A stretch of 64,000 nucleotides of DNA from Streptococcus sp. Marseille-Q6470 (GTDB taxonomy: Bacteria; Bacillota; Bacilli; Lactobacillales; Streptococcaceae): positions 1,484,501-1,548,500 of the forward strand of contig NZ_OX336385.1 of NCBI RefSeq assembly GCF_946902905.1, read 5' to 3'. Positions 1 through 8,201 of this stretch are shown piece by piece. The notes beneath the pieces were generated by a model. The model did not search any database, was not told where the DNA came from, and saw only the letters and a list, made by a program, of their open reading frames with translations. Position numbers and translations under genes: made by a program. Numbering within the stretch: position 1 is the stretch's first letter; each line of letters opens with the position of its first letter.

Positions 1-1
1 A

Positions 2-724
2 AATCAAGATTCATTATTTGTTGACTTCTTTTCTGGCTCGGCAACTTCAACAGAGGCAATTATGTCCTTGAATTCTGAGGATAATGGCAAAAGAAAAATT
101 ATTGCAGTACAACTCCCAGAAAATCTTGATACTAAATATGAAAATGCTGGAAAAACTGAAAAGCCAAAGGTAAGAAAAGTGTTGGATTTTTTAGACTCAG
201 CCAACAGACCACATACACTGGATTATGTTGGATTTGAACGTATTCTTAGAGCCGCAGCTAAAATTAAAGAACAAAATTCAGATAGCACAACAGACCTTGG
301 ATTTAAACATTACACCTTGGCAGAGGTTAGTCAAAACACTCTTGATAAAATTGAGAAGTTTGATAACAGTGGATTTATTACTGATACAACTGTATATGAT
401 GAGTTCGGTACTGCGACAGTGCTTACTACATGGTTAGTACATGATAATTATGGATTTGTGAATAAATGTGAGATGTTAGACCTTGCTGGGTACACAGCAT
501 ATTGGTGTGAAAACCACTTATATTTTATTAATCCAGAACTTTCCGAAGAAGCAATCAAAGCCCTTGTAGAGAAGTACAATACAGAAGGCGCATTTAACCC
601 TCAGAATATAGTTCTCTTCGGTTACAGCTTCAATTATGTAGAAATGGAAAACTTAAAGACGAATGTAAAGATTCTCCGTGACTCTGAAAAGAATCTTAAA
701 ATAAATTTGGATGTCAGATATTAA
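2..724 (+). CDS. mod: Type III restriction-modification DNA methyltransferase (Mod), 3' part
   Basis: The frame is open from the window edge, so this is the C-terminal ~240 residues of a longer protein; the ATG at 62 is internal. Just after the edge the frame encodes DSLFVDFFSGSATS, which matches the S-adenosylmethionine-binding motif I (DxFxGSG type) of beta-class N6-adenine methyltransferases. In that class motif I follows the DPPY motif, which would lie upstream of the window. The remaining C-terminal region is typical in length for type III Mod subunits. The stop at 722-724 falls inside the translation start region of the restriction subunit, so the two genes are coupled. Mod would recognise an asymmetric site and methylate adenine, and also supply specificity to the nuclease complex. 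The target-recognition domain is not visible. The identification is firm; the recognition site cannot be read from here. Confidence 0.87.
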   Translation, partial: NQDSLFVDFFSGSATSTEAIMSLNSEDNGKRKIIAVQLPENLDTKYENAGKTEKPKVRKVLDFLDSANRPHTLDYVGFERILRAAAKIKEQNSDSTTDLGFKHYTLAEVSQNTLDKIEKFDNSGFITDTTVYDEFGTATVLTTWLVHDNYGFVNKCEMLDLAGYTAYWCENHLYFINPELSEEAIKALVEKYNTEGAFNPQNIVLFGYSFNYVEMENLKTNVKILRDSEKNLKINLDVRY

Positions 725-737
725 GGAGGTGTTGGTT

Positions 738-3689
738 TTGGAACTTATATTAGAACGAGAATTGGACCATCAACAAAAGGCTGTTGATGCCGTAATTTCT
801 GCCCTTCATGGAATCACGATGATAAAACCGCACCTTGCCTACGAAAATCCAACATTTGATAGAAAAGAACGTCGTCTGGGTGACAATTTGATTGAAGTTC
901 AAAAAAATATTCGTGCTGACTATCGAGGATGCATAGATGATGGAAATTACCTGAACCTTGATATTAAGATGGAAACAGGTACAGGAAAAACCTATGTATA
1001 TACACAAACAATTTATGAGATGCATAAAAAGTTTGGTTTTAATAAGTTTATTATTGCCGTACCTTCTCTTCCAATTAAGGCGGGTACATCACAGTTTATT
1101 GATGATACCTATGTAAAACATCACTTTTCTGATGCGTGTGGCTATAACTGTGACATCGAATTAGGCGTATTGGAAAGTCCAAAGAAAAAGAAAAAAGGCT
1201 TTTTAGTTATGCCTCCTGCTGTACGTGATTTTGTAACGGGTTCATGTCAGAACTCAAACAAGATTTATGTATTACTTGTTAATATGCAGTTACTGACAAA
1301 TGGTAACATGCTTACTCGATCAGACTACGATTATTTAGTTGAGGGATTTTATAGACCTTTTGATGCATTAAAAGCAACAAAGCCTGTTGTAATTATTGAT
1401 GAACCACATAGATTTTCTCGTGACCAGAAAGCATATAAAGCAATTGTTGAAGAATTATGTCCACAGATTATTATTCGTTATGGAGCAACCTTCCCGGATA
1501 CAACTGTTGGCAAAGGAAGAAATAAGGTAACTTTTAAGGACTTTAATAACCTTGTATATGAACTTAATGCTTGTGATTCCTTCAATCTAAATTTGATTAA
1601 AGGCATTGCGAAGGAACATTTTGAACCCTTATCAAGAAAGGAAGAAAAGGTTAAACTATTATCCGTAGTATCAAAAACTTCTGCTACTTTCCAATTCAAA
1701 AAACGTGGCGAGGAAACAAAGACTTATACACTTACACCCGGGGATTCGCTTTCTATAATTGATTCATCTTTTGAGGGACTTACAATCAGTGCTATTGGTA
1801 AAAACTTCATTGAGTTGGTAAATGGACAAGTTAAATATCAAGGTGAAGAATTCAACACCGATATTTATTCTTCATCTTATCAAGAACAAATGCTGAAGTT
1901 GGCAATTCAGAGACATTTTGAAACTGAACGTCAGAATTTCTCTGGAAGACAATTCAAAATTAAAACTCTGGCACTGTTTTTCATTGATGATATTACTTCT
2001 TACCGTGATTCAGAAGACGGCAAAGAGGCTTATCTGAAAATGATGTTTGAAAGATTGTTACTTGAGAAAATCGAAGAATTATTACTAACACTTCCGGATA
2101 ACGAACAGGAATACAAAGACTACCTTGAAGCAAGCAAAGCCGATATTCCTGCTTGTCATGCCGGTTATTTTGCACAGGATAATAGTGACTCAGATGAAGC
2201 TATTGCAAATGAAGTTGCTGATATCCTTCATAATAAGAAAGGTCTCATTTCGCTTCGTAAAGAGGATGGTTCATTCAACACAAGAAGATTTCTGTTCTCT
2301 AAATGGACTTTGAAAGAAGGATGGGACAATCCTAATGTATTCACAATTGCAAAATTACGTTCCAGCGGAAGTGATAACAGCAAATTGCAAGAGGTAGGTC
2401 GTGGACTTCGTCTTCCTGTCGATGAAAATGGTAACCGTATCTCTAACGAGGAATTTAAGCTTAATTATATTGTTGACTTTACTGAAGCTGATTTTGCTGA
2501 AAGACTTGTTGATGAAATTAATGGTGAATTACCAGAAACTCTTACTCTTTCTCAAGATGCATTGGATAAAGTTGCTAAAGAGCGAGGTGTTGACCCGGAT
2601 GACTTGTTCATAGAATTGATGAGTAAAAAATACATAAATCGTAACTCTGAGATTCAAACCGAAAACAGAGATGCTTTTTATGCGGATTATCCAGAATTTG
2701 CTACAGGTGTAGGCAGCAATAAGGTTACTGATGTTAACAAGAATAAGAAAGAAGTAATTCATGTAAGAAAAGCTGTATACTCTGAATTAAAAGAGCTATG
2801 GGAACGCATCAACCACAAATATTACTTATTCTATGATGTGGATTTGGTAGATGAAATCCCGCAGGCATTGTATGATATTTTGAGAAGAATTGGAATTTTC
2901 GGTAATGTAACCTTGTATAGTCATCGAGATCAAGTGGAAACAGAAGGAAATGCGATGGTTACTAGGGAGGGTACAGGTGTATCTTATTCGATAAAACGCT
3001 CTATTCCTTATAATGAGTTTTTGAAAAGAATTAGCCAACAGACAAGCCTTCCTATTACCGAAATTCACAAAGCTATGTGTGAACTTTCCAAGGAGAAGGA
3101 CATTCCTGAAGAATACATAAACGAATATTCTGTAGCAAATATTGTATCTGCTTTTACAGATTGGCGTATCGAGAGGATGCAAACCCGCTTTAAGTATAAA
3201 CAATCTGCTCAGCCTGTAACCGAAACTGCATTAACTTACAAAGACGGAACGCCTAGGGATGTTATTAAACAAGGAAATGTAGGTACAAAATTTGCTGAAG
3301 GTACACCTTCAGACAAATATCTGTATGATAAGATTGTTTTTGACTCACCTCTTGAAAAAGCTAATATCATGACTGATATTGATGAGGTTGTAGTCTACGG
3401 AAAAATCCCAAAATCAAGCGTTGCTATTCCTACGATAGTCGGCGAAAACTATAGCCCTGACTTTATGTATGTTGTTAAGCATAAAGACGGAACAAAGGAA
3501 TTGAACATTATTGTGGAAACAAAGCTGGTAGAAAATAAGTCTACACTTCGTGGTATTGAAGATGCTAAGATAAAATGTGCTGAGGCTTTCTTCAAGCAAC
3601 TTACTATCGATGGATACACTGTTTCGTTCCATACACAGTTAAGCAATAAAAAAGTTAAGCAGATTATAGAAGATGTAATTGCTGGATAG
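738..3689 (+). CDS. res: Type III restriction enzyme, helicase-nuclease subunit (Res)
   Basis: This large SF2 helicase-nuclease cleaves DNA that Mod finds unmethylated, after ATP-driven communication between sites. The Walker A motif METGTGKTY is near residue 78 and the DEPH Walker B box is near residue 221. A helicase C-terminal segment with QEVGRGLRLP follows. The end holds a PD-(D/E)xK nuclease: SPDFMYVV near 907-914 and VETK near 926-929. I chose the TTG at 738 because a perfect AAGGAGGT lies at 723-730, seven bases upstream; the ATG at 711 in the same frame would put that ribosome site inside the gene. This gives 983 residues, normal for Res. It follows mod directly, and 25 bases or so after its stop another defence-type gene begins. 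All catalytic motifs are intact, so the enzyme is probably functional. Confidence 0.92.
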   Translation: MELILERELDHQQKAVDAVISALHGITMIKPHLAYENPTFDRKERRLGDNLIEVQKNIRADYRGCIDDGNYLNLDIKMETGTGKTYVYTQTIYEMHKKFGFNKFIIAVPSLPIKAGTSQFIDDTYVKHHFSDACGYNCDIELGVLESPKKKKKGFLVMPPAVRDFVTGSCQNSNKIYVLLVNMQLLTNGNMLTRSDYDYLVEGFYRPFDALKATKPVVIIDEPHRFSRDQKAYKAIVEELCPQIIIRYGATFPDTTVGKGRNKVTFKDFNNLVYELNACDSFNLNLIKGIAKEHFEPLSRKEEKVKLLSVVSKTSATFQFKKRGEETKTYTLTPGDSLSIIDSSFEGLTISAIGKNFIELVNGQVKYQGEEFNTDIYSSSYQEQMLKLAIQRHFETERQNFSGRQFKIKTLALFFIDDITSYRDSEDGKEAYLKMMFERLLLEKIEELLLTLPDNEQEYKDYLEASKADIPACHAGYFAQDNSDSDEAIANEVADILHNKKGLISLRKEDGSFNTRRFLFSKWTLKEGWDNPNVFTIAKLRSSGSDNSKLQEVGRGLRLPVDENGNRISNEEFKLNYIVDFTEADFAERLVDEINGELPETLTLSQDALDKVAKERGVDPDDLFIELMSKKYINRNSEIQTENRDAFYADYPEFATGVGSNKVTDVNKNKKEVIHVRKAVYSELKELWERINHKYYLFYDVDLVDEIPQALYDILRRIGIFGNVTLYSHRDQVETEGNAMVTREGTGVSYSIKRSIPYNEFLKRISQQTSLPITEIHKAMCELSKEKDIPEEYINEYSVANIVSAFTDWRIERMQTRFKYKQSAQPVTETALTYKDGTPRDVIKQGNVGTKFAEGTPSDKYLYDKIVFDSPLEKANIMTDIDEVVVYGKIPKSSVAIPTIVGENYSPDFMYVVKHKDGTKELNIIVETKLVENKSTLRGIEDAKIKCAEAFFKQLTIDGYTVSFHTQLSNKKVKQIIEDVIAG

Positions 3690-3735
3690 CTAGTAACAAT
3701 AGTGTTAGTTGTGAATGATTGGAGGTATCTATTTA

Positions 3736-4892
3736 ATGAACAAATATGATATCAAAAAGTTAATTTCACTAAAGCAGGAAGGCAACTATTGGGATTTTAA
3801 ACGAGAATGGTATTCCCAAGACAAGAAAGCTGATTTACTACATGATATTATTTGTATGGCTAACACTCTTCTGAATAGAGATGCTTATATTATTATTGGT
3901 GTTGATGAGGAAAATGATTATTCATTTTCCTCTGTGAAGTCTGATCCAAACAGAAAAACACACAGAAATTGGTTGATTTTTTAAGAGAAAAGCATTTTGC
4001 TGGTGGAGTTAGACCTATTGTCAGTGTTAAAAATATCTCCTTCGGCAAAAATGAAATAGATGTAATTGTTATACACAACAGTAATACAACACCATTTTAT
4101 TTAACTGATCATTATCAGTCTGTAATGGCTAATAATATCTACACACGAGTAATGGATTCAAATACACCAAAGAATAAATCTGCTGATTTATCGCAAATAG
4201 AGACACTATGGAAAAAACGTTTCGGATTACTTTCACCGCCATTAGAAAGAATGATGCTTTATTTGAAAAGATCTGACTTGTGGGATTATTCTCCCCACTA
4301 TTGTTGTACAGAGAAAAGGTATTACAGATTTTCACCTGAATTTACTATAGAGAATAATATAGACGAAAGTAAAAATGGATATCAATATTACTTGTTTAAT
4401 CAAACCGATATTCACTCTAGATGGTATGATATCAATTTGTATTATTACCAAACAATGCTCGCTTCATTAGAAGGATTATCGCTTAATGGTGGTCGTTATT
4501 TTACGCCTTCTCCTAGAACTGACGGTGTATTATTAACACAATATCATCATTGGGATATTGCGTTTAAGTATTTCATTAAAGACTCAATTGAATATATCGT
4601 CCATGAGTTTTACTATCATCCAGATGGTGATGATGAGACAATAGCACATGATAGATTTATGGAATGTATCCTTGTGTTTGATACAAATGCTGAAAAAGAA
4701 GAGTTTAAAGAATACCTTAAACAAAATTGGAAAAACAAAGAAAACTATAACGACAACATATGGTTGCCTTGCTTTGAAAAGGTAAATGGATACAATATGG
4801 ATGTAATTCAAGAGGGATATCTAAATTCTCAAATATTCCAGAAAATGTTTATTGAGTTTCGTAATAACAAAGGAGGTTCGTTTCGTGGATGA
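3736..4892 (+). pseudogene. AlbA_2 (Schlafen-like) domain protein, frameshifted
   Basis: The ATG at 3736 follows GGAGG at 3721-3725. The first frame encodes DFKREW, HDIICMANT and AYIIIGVDEEN, the hallmark blocks of the AlbA_2 (divergent AAA-4, Schlafen-associated) domain, and then stops at 3982-3984. Protein similarity of the expected type continues in another frame as TQKLVDFLREKHFAGGVRP and runs to 4892. Adding one A to the five-A run at 3954-3958 restores a single reading frame of about 385 residues reading DPNRKNTQKLVDFL. The C-terminal ~200 residues are not recognised. The end overlaps the GTG start of the SLATT gene by eight bases, so the gene was built as part of this operon. The shift could be a real inactivation, slippage-based phase variation or a homopolymer sequencing error. 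Confidence 0.75.
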
Positions 4893-5439
4893 TGAATATT
4901 CTATATTGGAGGATTCTGTAAGAAATACTTTTGGAAGTGTTGTATGGTCACACAAAATCCAAGAAAAACAGGCTGATATATATTTTTCACAATATAAATG
5001 CATGGAAACTATTAAAATAGCAACTGCATCCCTAACATCGGTTGGGATTGTTTCTTTAATATTTACAGATCAAATGTGGTTGAAAGTGTTATCTGCATTA
5101 ATATCATTTGTATCAGTTTTCATTAGTGCTTTTTTTAAATCTTTTGATTTACAGACGTTAGTTTCAGCTCATAAAAATTCCGCTCAGAAACTGTTGAAAA
5201 TTAGGGATGAATTAAAATTGTTATTAATGTTAATTCATCTAAAACAAAAAACAGTAAATGAGTTAGCAGATATGTATCAGGATATTGTAGAAAAGTTAGA
5301 TGTCCTATATGCTGAAGCGCCACGCACTACTGACAAAGCTGTAAAAAAAGCACGCACTGCATTAAATGTGAATCATGACAATCAATTTACTGATGAGGAA
5401 ATAAACTGTAATCTTCCTAACTCTCTACATGGGAGGTAA
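4885..5439 (+). CDS. SLATT-domain two-TM protein, probable CBASS effector
   Basis: The protein has 184 residues. A GTG start at 4885 is preceded by AAGGAGG at 4870-4876; a longer in-frame TTG at 4852 would bury that site. Two hydrophobic segments lie at about residues 44-60 and 66-84, joined by a very short turn (TDQMW). A soluble helical tail follows, rich in Lys and Glu. This layout is that of SLATT domains (SMODS and SLOG-associating two-TM effectors), which are predicted to form membrane pores when a nucleotide second messenger is sensed. The next gene, five bases downstream, is a nucleotidyltransferase of the matching kind. The role as abortive-infection effector is inferred from the family and neighbour; no dedicated nucleotide-binding domain is visible by eye. 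Confidence 0.75.
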   Translation: MDDEYSILEDSVRNTFGSVVWSHKIQEKQADIYFSQYKCMETIKIATASLTSVGIVSLIFTDQMWLKVLSALISFVSVFISAFFKSFDLQTLVSAHKNSAQKLLKIRDELKLLLMLIHLKQKTVNELADMYQDIVEKLDVLYAEAPRTTDKAVKKARTALNVNHDNQFTDEEINCNLPNSLHGR

Positions 5440-5444
5440 GAAAA

Positions 5445-6263
5445 ATGAGTGATTATATAAAAAAGAGAGGCGAAGTAATAGACCAAGGTATTCGTTCAAC
5501 TATTTCAAAACGTTATCATACCGTTACGGCCGCCATTAATAAAGAATTTTGGGGTATTTCAAGTGATACGCAAAATAGCTTCTATGTTGGTTCATATGGA
5601 CGTGGAACTGCAATTGACACAAGTGATATAGATATTTTGGTTGTTTTGCCTGAGAATGTGTATTTAAAACATGATGTGATAAATGGTAATGGACAATCAC
5701 GTTTATTACAATCAGTTCGTCAAGCGATTATTTCATCATACCCTCGTAGCGAAGTACGTGCAGATGGGCAAGTTGTAAAAATAAACTTTAGTGACGGAAT
5801 GAAATTTGAAATTCTTCCAGCATTTAAAAAAACAGACTGGTATGGCTCTTGGGATGGTACATACAAATATCCTGATACTAATATGGGTGGTAACTGGCGT
5901 TCAACAAATCCAAAGGCTGAACAAGAAGCAATGAAAAACAAAAACTCTAGTAGCAATGGTTTATTACTAGATACTTGTAAACACTTTAGGTTCATAAGAG
6001 ACACATATTTTAGTAGTTACCATCTGTCAGGAATTGTGATTGATAGTTTTGTCTATCATGCAATGGGTGGATGGAGATGGTCTGATCCAGGAAGTACTTC
6101 TTCTTCAGCTAGTGGAACATATGAAAATGTTTTATTAGAATACTTAAATCAAAACTCTATGTGGGGCAACCTCACTCTTACCGCGCCAGGGAGTGAAGAA
6201 AACATATCTACAGAGAGTAGTCTAGAATGTTTAAGGAAAGTAGTTAATTACATTACCAAATAA
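5445..6263 (+). CDS. CD-NTase (SMODS-type nucleotidyltransferase), CBASS signal synthase
   Basis: The 272-residue protein carries the polymerase-beta nucleotidyltransferase core. The turn GSYGRGTAIDTSDIDILV places G49-S50 and the metal-binding pair D61 and D63, and the third acid is E122 in KFEILPAF. These residues define CD-NTases, which make cyclic di- or trinucleotides on phage infection. The C-terminal half is probably the helical OAS/SMODS-type part and is somewhat short for the family. Its ATG follows GGGAGG at 5431-5436, with only five bases after the SLATT stop, so both are one operon. No HORMA, Trip13, E1/E2 or JAB gene accompanies it, which would make it a type I (minimal) CBASS. 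The nucleotide product cannot be predicted here. A strong terminator follows. Confidence 0.82.
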   Translation: MSDYIKKRGEVIDQGIRSTISKRYHTVTAAINKEFWGISSDTQNSFYVGSYGRGTAIDTSDIDILVVLPENVYLKHDVINGNGQSRLLQSVRQAIISSYPRSEVRADGQVVKINFSDGMKFEILPAFKKTDWYGSWDGTYKYPDTNMGGNWRSTNPKAEQEAMKNKNSSSNGLLLDTCKHFRFIRDTYFSSYHLSGIVIDSFVYHAMGGWRWSDPGSTSSSASGTYENVLLEYLNQNSMWGNLTLTAPGSEENISTESSLECLRKVVNYITK

Positions 6264-6266
6264 AAA

Positions 6267-6316
6267 AACGACCACACAGGAGCATTGCAACTCTTGTATG
6301 GTCGTTATTTCTTTTG
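6267..6316 (+). terminator. Rho-independent terminator of the defence operon
   Basis: AACGACCA at 6267-6274 pairs with TGGTCGTT at 6299-6306. The stem continues inward with ACA/TGT and GAG/CTC around the loop CATTGCAA, and a T-rich tract follows. It lies directly after the CD-NTase stop and marks the end of the defence transcript. From 6317 to about 6500 I see no gene or clear element. Confidence 0.8.
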
Positions 6317-6506
6317 TCACCGCTTGAAGGCGTCACTAAAAATCTGCTTTTCTAAAAATCCCTAAGTGAAGTCCTCTTTCTCGGACCTTCTTTTTTGGAA
6401 ATGACATCAAGAGGCTAGAACTGAATTTGTCATCAAATTAACATCATTTTCCTGGTCCTTGTCACTGATTTGTAATGAAAACGTACTTTCTTTGTAAGGT
6501 TCAAAA

Positions 6507-6515
6507 TGCTATAAT
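6507..6515 (+). promoter_or_regulatory. Extended -10 promoter of the TPM gene
   Basis: TGCTATAAT at 6507-6515 is a perfect extended -10 element, 36 bases before the ATG at 6551. No good -35 box lies 17 bases upstream (TTTCTT), which is usual for TGn promoters. Confidence 0.5.
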
Positions 6516-6550
6516 GCTCTAAACAATTTTCCTTGCATAAGGAGGTTATT

Positions 6551-7390
6551 ATGAAAAAAGATAGATTGTTAAAGAATCCTTTCTTGGTGCGTCTACTTGG
6601 TTTGCTGATGGCATTTTTCTTCCTATCAGCATTCACTGCACCTGAAAAACCAGACTATGGTATCTATGACCCAAATCATTATTTGACAGAGGAAGTAGTT
6701 ACTCAGATTCGTGATTTGAATGAAGCCAATAGTCAAAAGGCAGAAAAGCTCCAAATAGGTGTCTATATCGTAGACAGTCTGGAAGGAGAAAGCATTGAAA
6801 CGGTGGCTAATGAAACTGCCAGGGCTTGGAAGATAGGCTATTCAGGAGATAATTTTGGAAGTCTCATTGTAGTAGCCGTTCAAGACCGTAAATCAAGAAT
6901 TGAAACCAGTAATAACACCGCCATTAGAATAACGGACTATCAAACCAAGCAGATCTTGGCAGCTAGCCGTACAGATTTTAAAACTGGTGACTATGGTAAA
7001 GGAATTCTAGCGATTGCCAAAGCCTTGGACAATCAGTTTTATAGAGGAAGTGGAACATTTCCATCTGATGAATCCTCTGAAATCAAACGTTATTCTGATA
7101 GCATCAGTGGGAAAAAATCGAGTCGCAATAGTAGCTCGTCTAGTCATCGTAAGAACAGTGACCCTATGGACAATGTGTTCGGATTCGGGATAATCATTTA
7201 TTTCATTATCGTATTTATAGCTATTATTAGAGGAGGCGGCGGTGGCCGAGGAGGAGGTTCCTCTGACGGAGGATGGTGGTTTAGTGACTCATCCGACTCA
7301 GGTTCTTCTTGGTCAGATTCAGGCTCAGACTCTTCTAGTAGCTGGGACGGTGGTGGCTTCGATGGCGGTGGATCATCCGATGATTGGTAA
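6551..7390 (+). CDS. TPM-domain (YgcG-type) membrane-anchored protein
   Basis: The protein has 279 residues. An N-terminal hydrophobic segment (about 12-30, LLGLLMAFFFLSAFT) acts as signal or anchor. A TPM domain follows, beginning YGIYDPNHYLTEE and including the VYIVDSLEGESIE strand. A Ser/Arg-rich linker leads to a second TM (IIIYFIIVFIAII) and a tail of Gly, Ser, Asp and Trp ending SSDDW. TPM proteins are often encoded next to LemA, as here, and their function in bacteria is poorly known; plant homologues are linked to photosystem repair. The start is the ATG at 6551 with AAGGAGG at 6539-6545. The Gly/Ser tail is low complexity, so small length changes between strains would be expected. 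Confidence 0.82.
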   Translation: MKKDRLLKNPFLVRLLGLLMAFFFLSAFTAPEKPDYGIYDPNHYLTEEVVTQIRDLNEANSQKAEKLQIGVYIVDSLEGESIETVANETARAWKIGYSGDNFGSLIVVAVQDRKSRIETSNNTAIRITDYQTKQILAASRTDFKTGDYGKGILAIAKALDNQFYRGSGTFPSDESSEIKRYSDSISGKKSSRNSSSSSHRKNSDPMDNVFGFGIIIYFIIVFIAIIRGGGGGRGGGSSDGGWWFSDSSDSGSSWSDSGSDSSSSWDGGGFDGGGSSDDW

Positions 7391-7428
7391 TATTCATGTA
7401 AAAATTAAGGAAATAAGTAGGTTTAGAT

Positions 7429-8022
7429 ATGAAAAATAAAGGAATTATTTATGTGTTGAGCATTTTGCTGGCTATTATCTTGCTTGGCGGTTGCTCAGTA
7501 GTAGGCACTTATAACGGACTTGTCTCTGAACAAACCAAGGTCGAACAAGCTCAAGCTGATGTAGCGACAGCTCTTCAACGTCGTTCTGACTTGATTGGAA
7601 ATTTGGTAGAGTCTGTAAAAGGCCAGATGAACCATGAGACAGAGGTTTTCACCAAGATTGCGGAAGCTCGTGCTAAAATTGGGAATGGCTCCGTGACTTC
7701 AAAAGAAAATCAAGAGGCTCAAGGAGAGTTGAGTTCCGCTATTTCACGATTGATCTCGCTAACAGAAAATTATCCAGAACTCAAGAGCAATCAAAATGTG
7801 GAACAACTCATGACGGAACTGGCTGGAAGTGAAAATCGTATCTTTGTAGCCCGCAAGGATTACAACAAAGTGGCAACGGAATATAATCAAAAATTAAGAA
7901 GCTTTCCAACAGTTCTTTTCGCTAACATGATGAACTTTAAAGAGGCAGAAACCTTTAAAGAAAGCGAAGAAGCTAAGACAGCTCCAAAGGTTGACTTTAG
8001 TACTTCTACAACCAAAGAGTAG
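7429..8022 (+). CDS. lemA: LemA family lipoprotein
   Basis: The 197-residue product starts with a lipoprotein-like signal ending in LLGGC (Cys22), followed by TYNGLVSEQTKVEQAQADV and QRRSDLIGNLVESVKG. These blocks are diagnostic for the LemA family of helical-hairpin membrane proteins. LemA proteins show their coiled helical domain outside the membrane; the exact role is unknown. It lies 38 bases after the TPM gene and is followed by a terminator, so the two form an operon. The pairing of TPM and LemA is common and suggests that they work together in the envelope. Confidence 0.88.
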   Translation: MKNKGIIYVLSILLAIILLGGCSVVGTYNGLVSEQTKVEQAQADVATALQRRSDLIGNLVESVKGQMNHETEVFTKIAEARAKIGNGSVTSKENQEAQGELSSAISRLISLTENYPELKSNQNVEQLMTELAGSENRIFVARKDYNKVATEYNQKLRSFPTVLFANMMNFKEAETFKESEEAKTAPKVDFSTSTTKE

Positions 8023-8074
8023 GCTTGAAATTTCTAAAAGAAAATCAATGATTAGCAATAGTTTGAACATTTAC

Positions 8075-8103
8075 AAAAAAAGGCTCTAAATGAGCCTTTT
8101 TTG
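8075..8103 (+). terminator. Terminator after lemA
   Basis: AAAAGGCTC at 8078-8086 and GAGCCTTTT at 8092-8100 form a nine-base stem around TAAAT, with A and T runs on either side. It separates the TPM-lemA unit from secA. Confidence 0.8.
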
Positions 8104-8127
8104 ACTTGTATAAACACGGATTCTTTC

Positions 8128-8156
8128 TTGAAAAAGCTAGGCAAATATGCTACAAT
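8128..8156 (+). promoter_or_regulatory. secA promoter
   Basis: TTGAAA at 8128-8133, a 17-base spacer, and TACAAT at 8151-8156 with an upstream TGC (extended -10). The transcript would begin about 40 bases before the secA ATG. Confidence 0.65.
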
Positions 8157-8201
8157 AAAAAGAACATTCTAAAATATTCAGAATTTAAAGTAAGGAAAAA
8201 A

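Noticed and set aside
711..737. ATG at 711 as the start of res
   Set aside because: It would place the perfect AAGGAGGT at 723-730 inside the gene; the TTG at 738 is correctly spaced.
7242..7439. 65-codon plus-strand frame over the end of the TPM gene
   Set aside because: Shadow of the Gly/Ser-rich tail in another frame.
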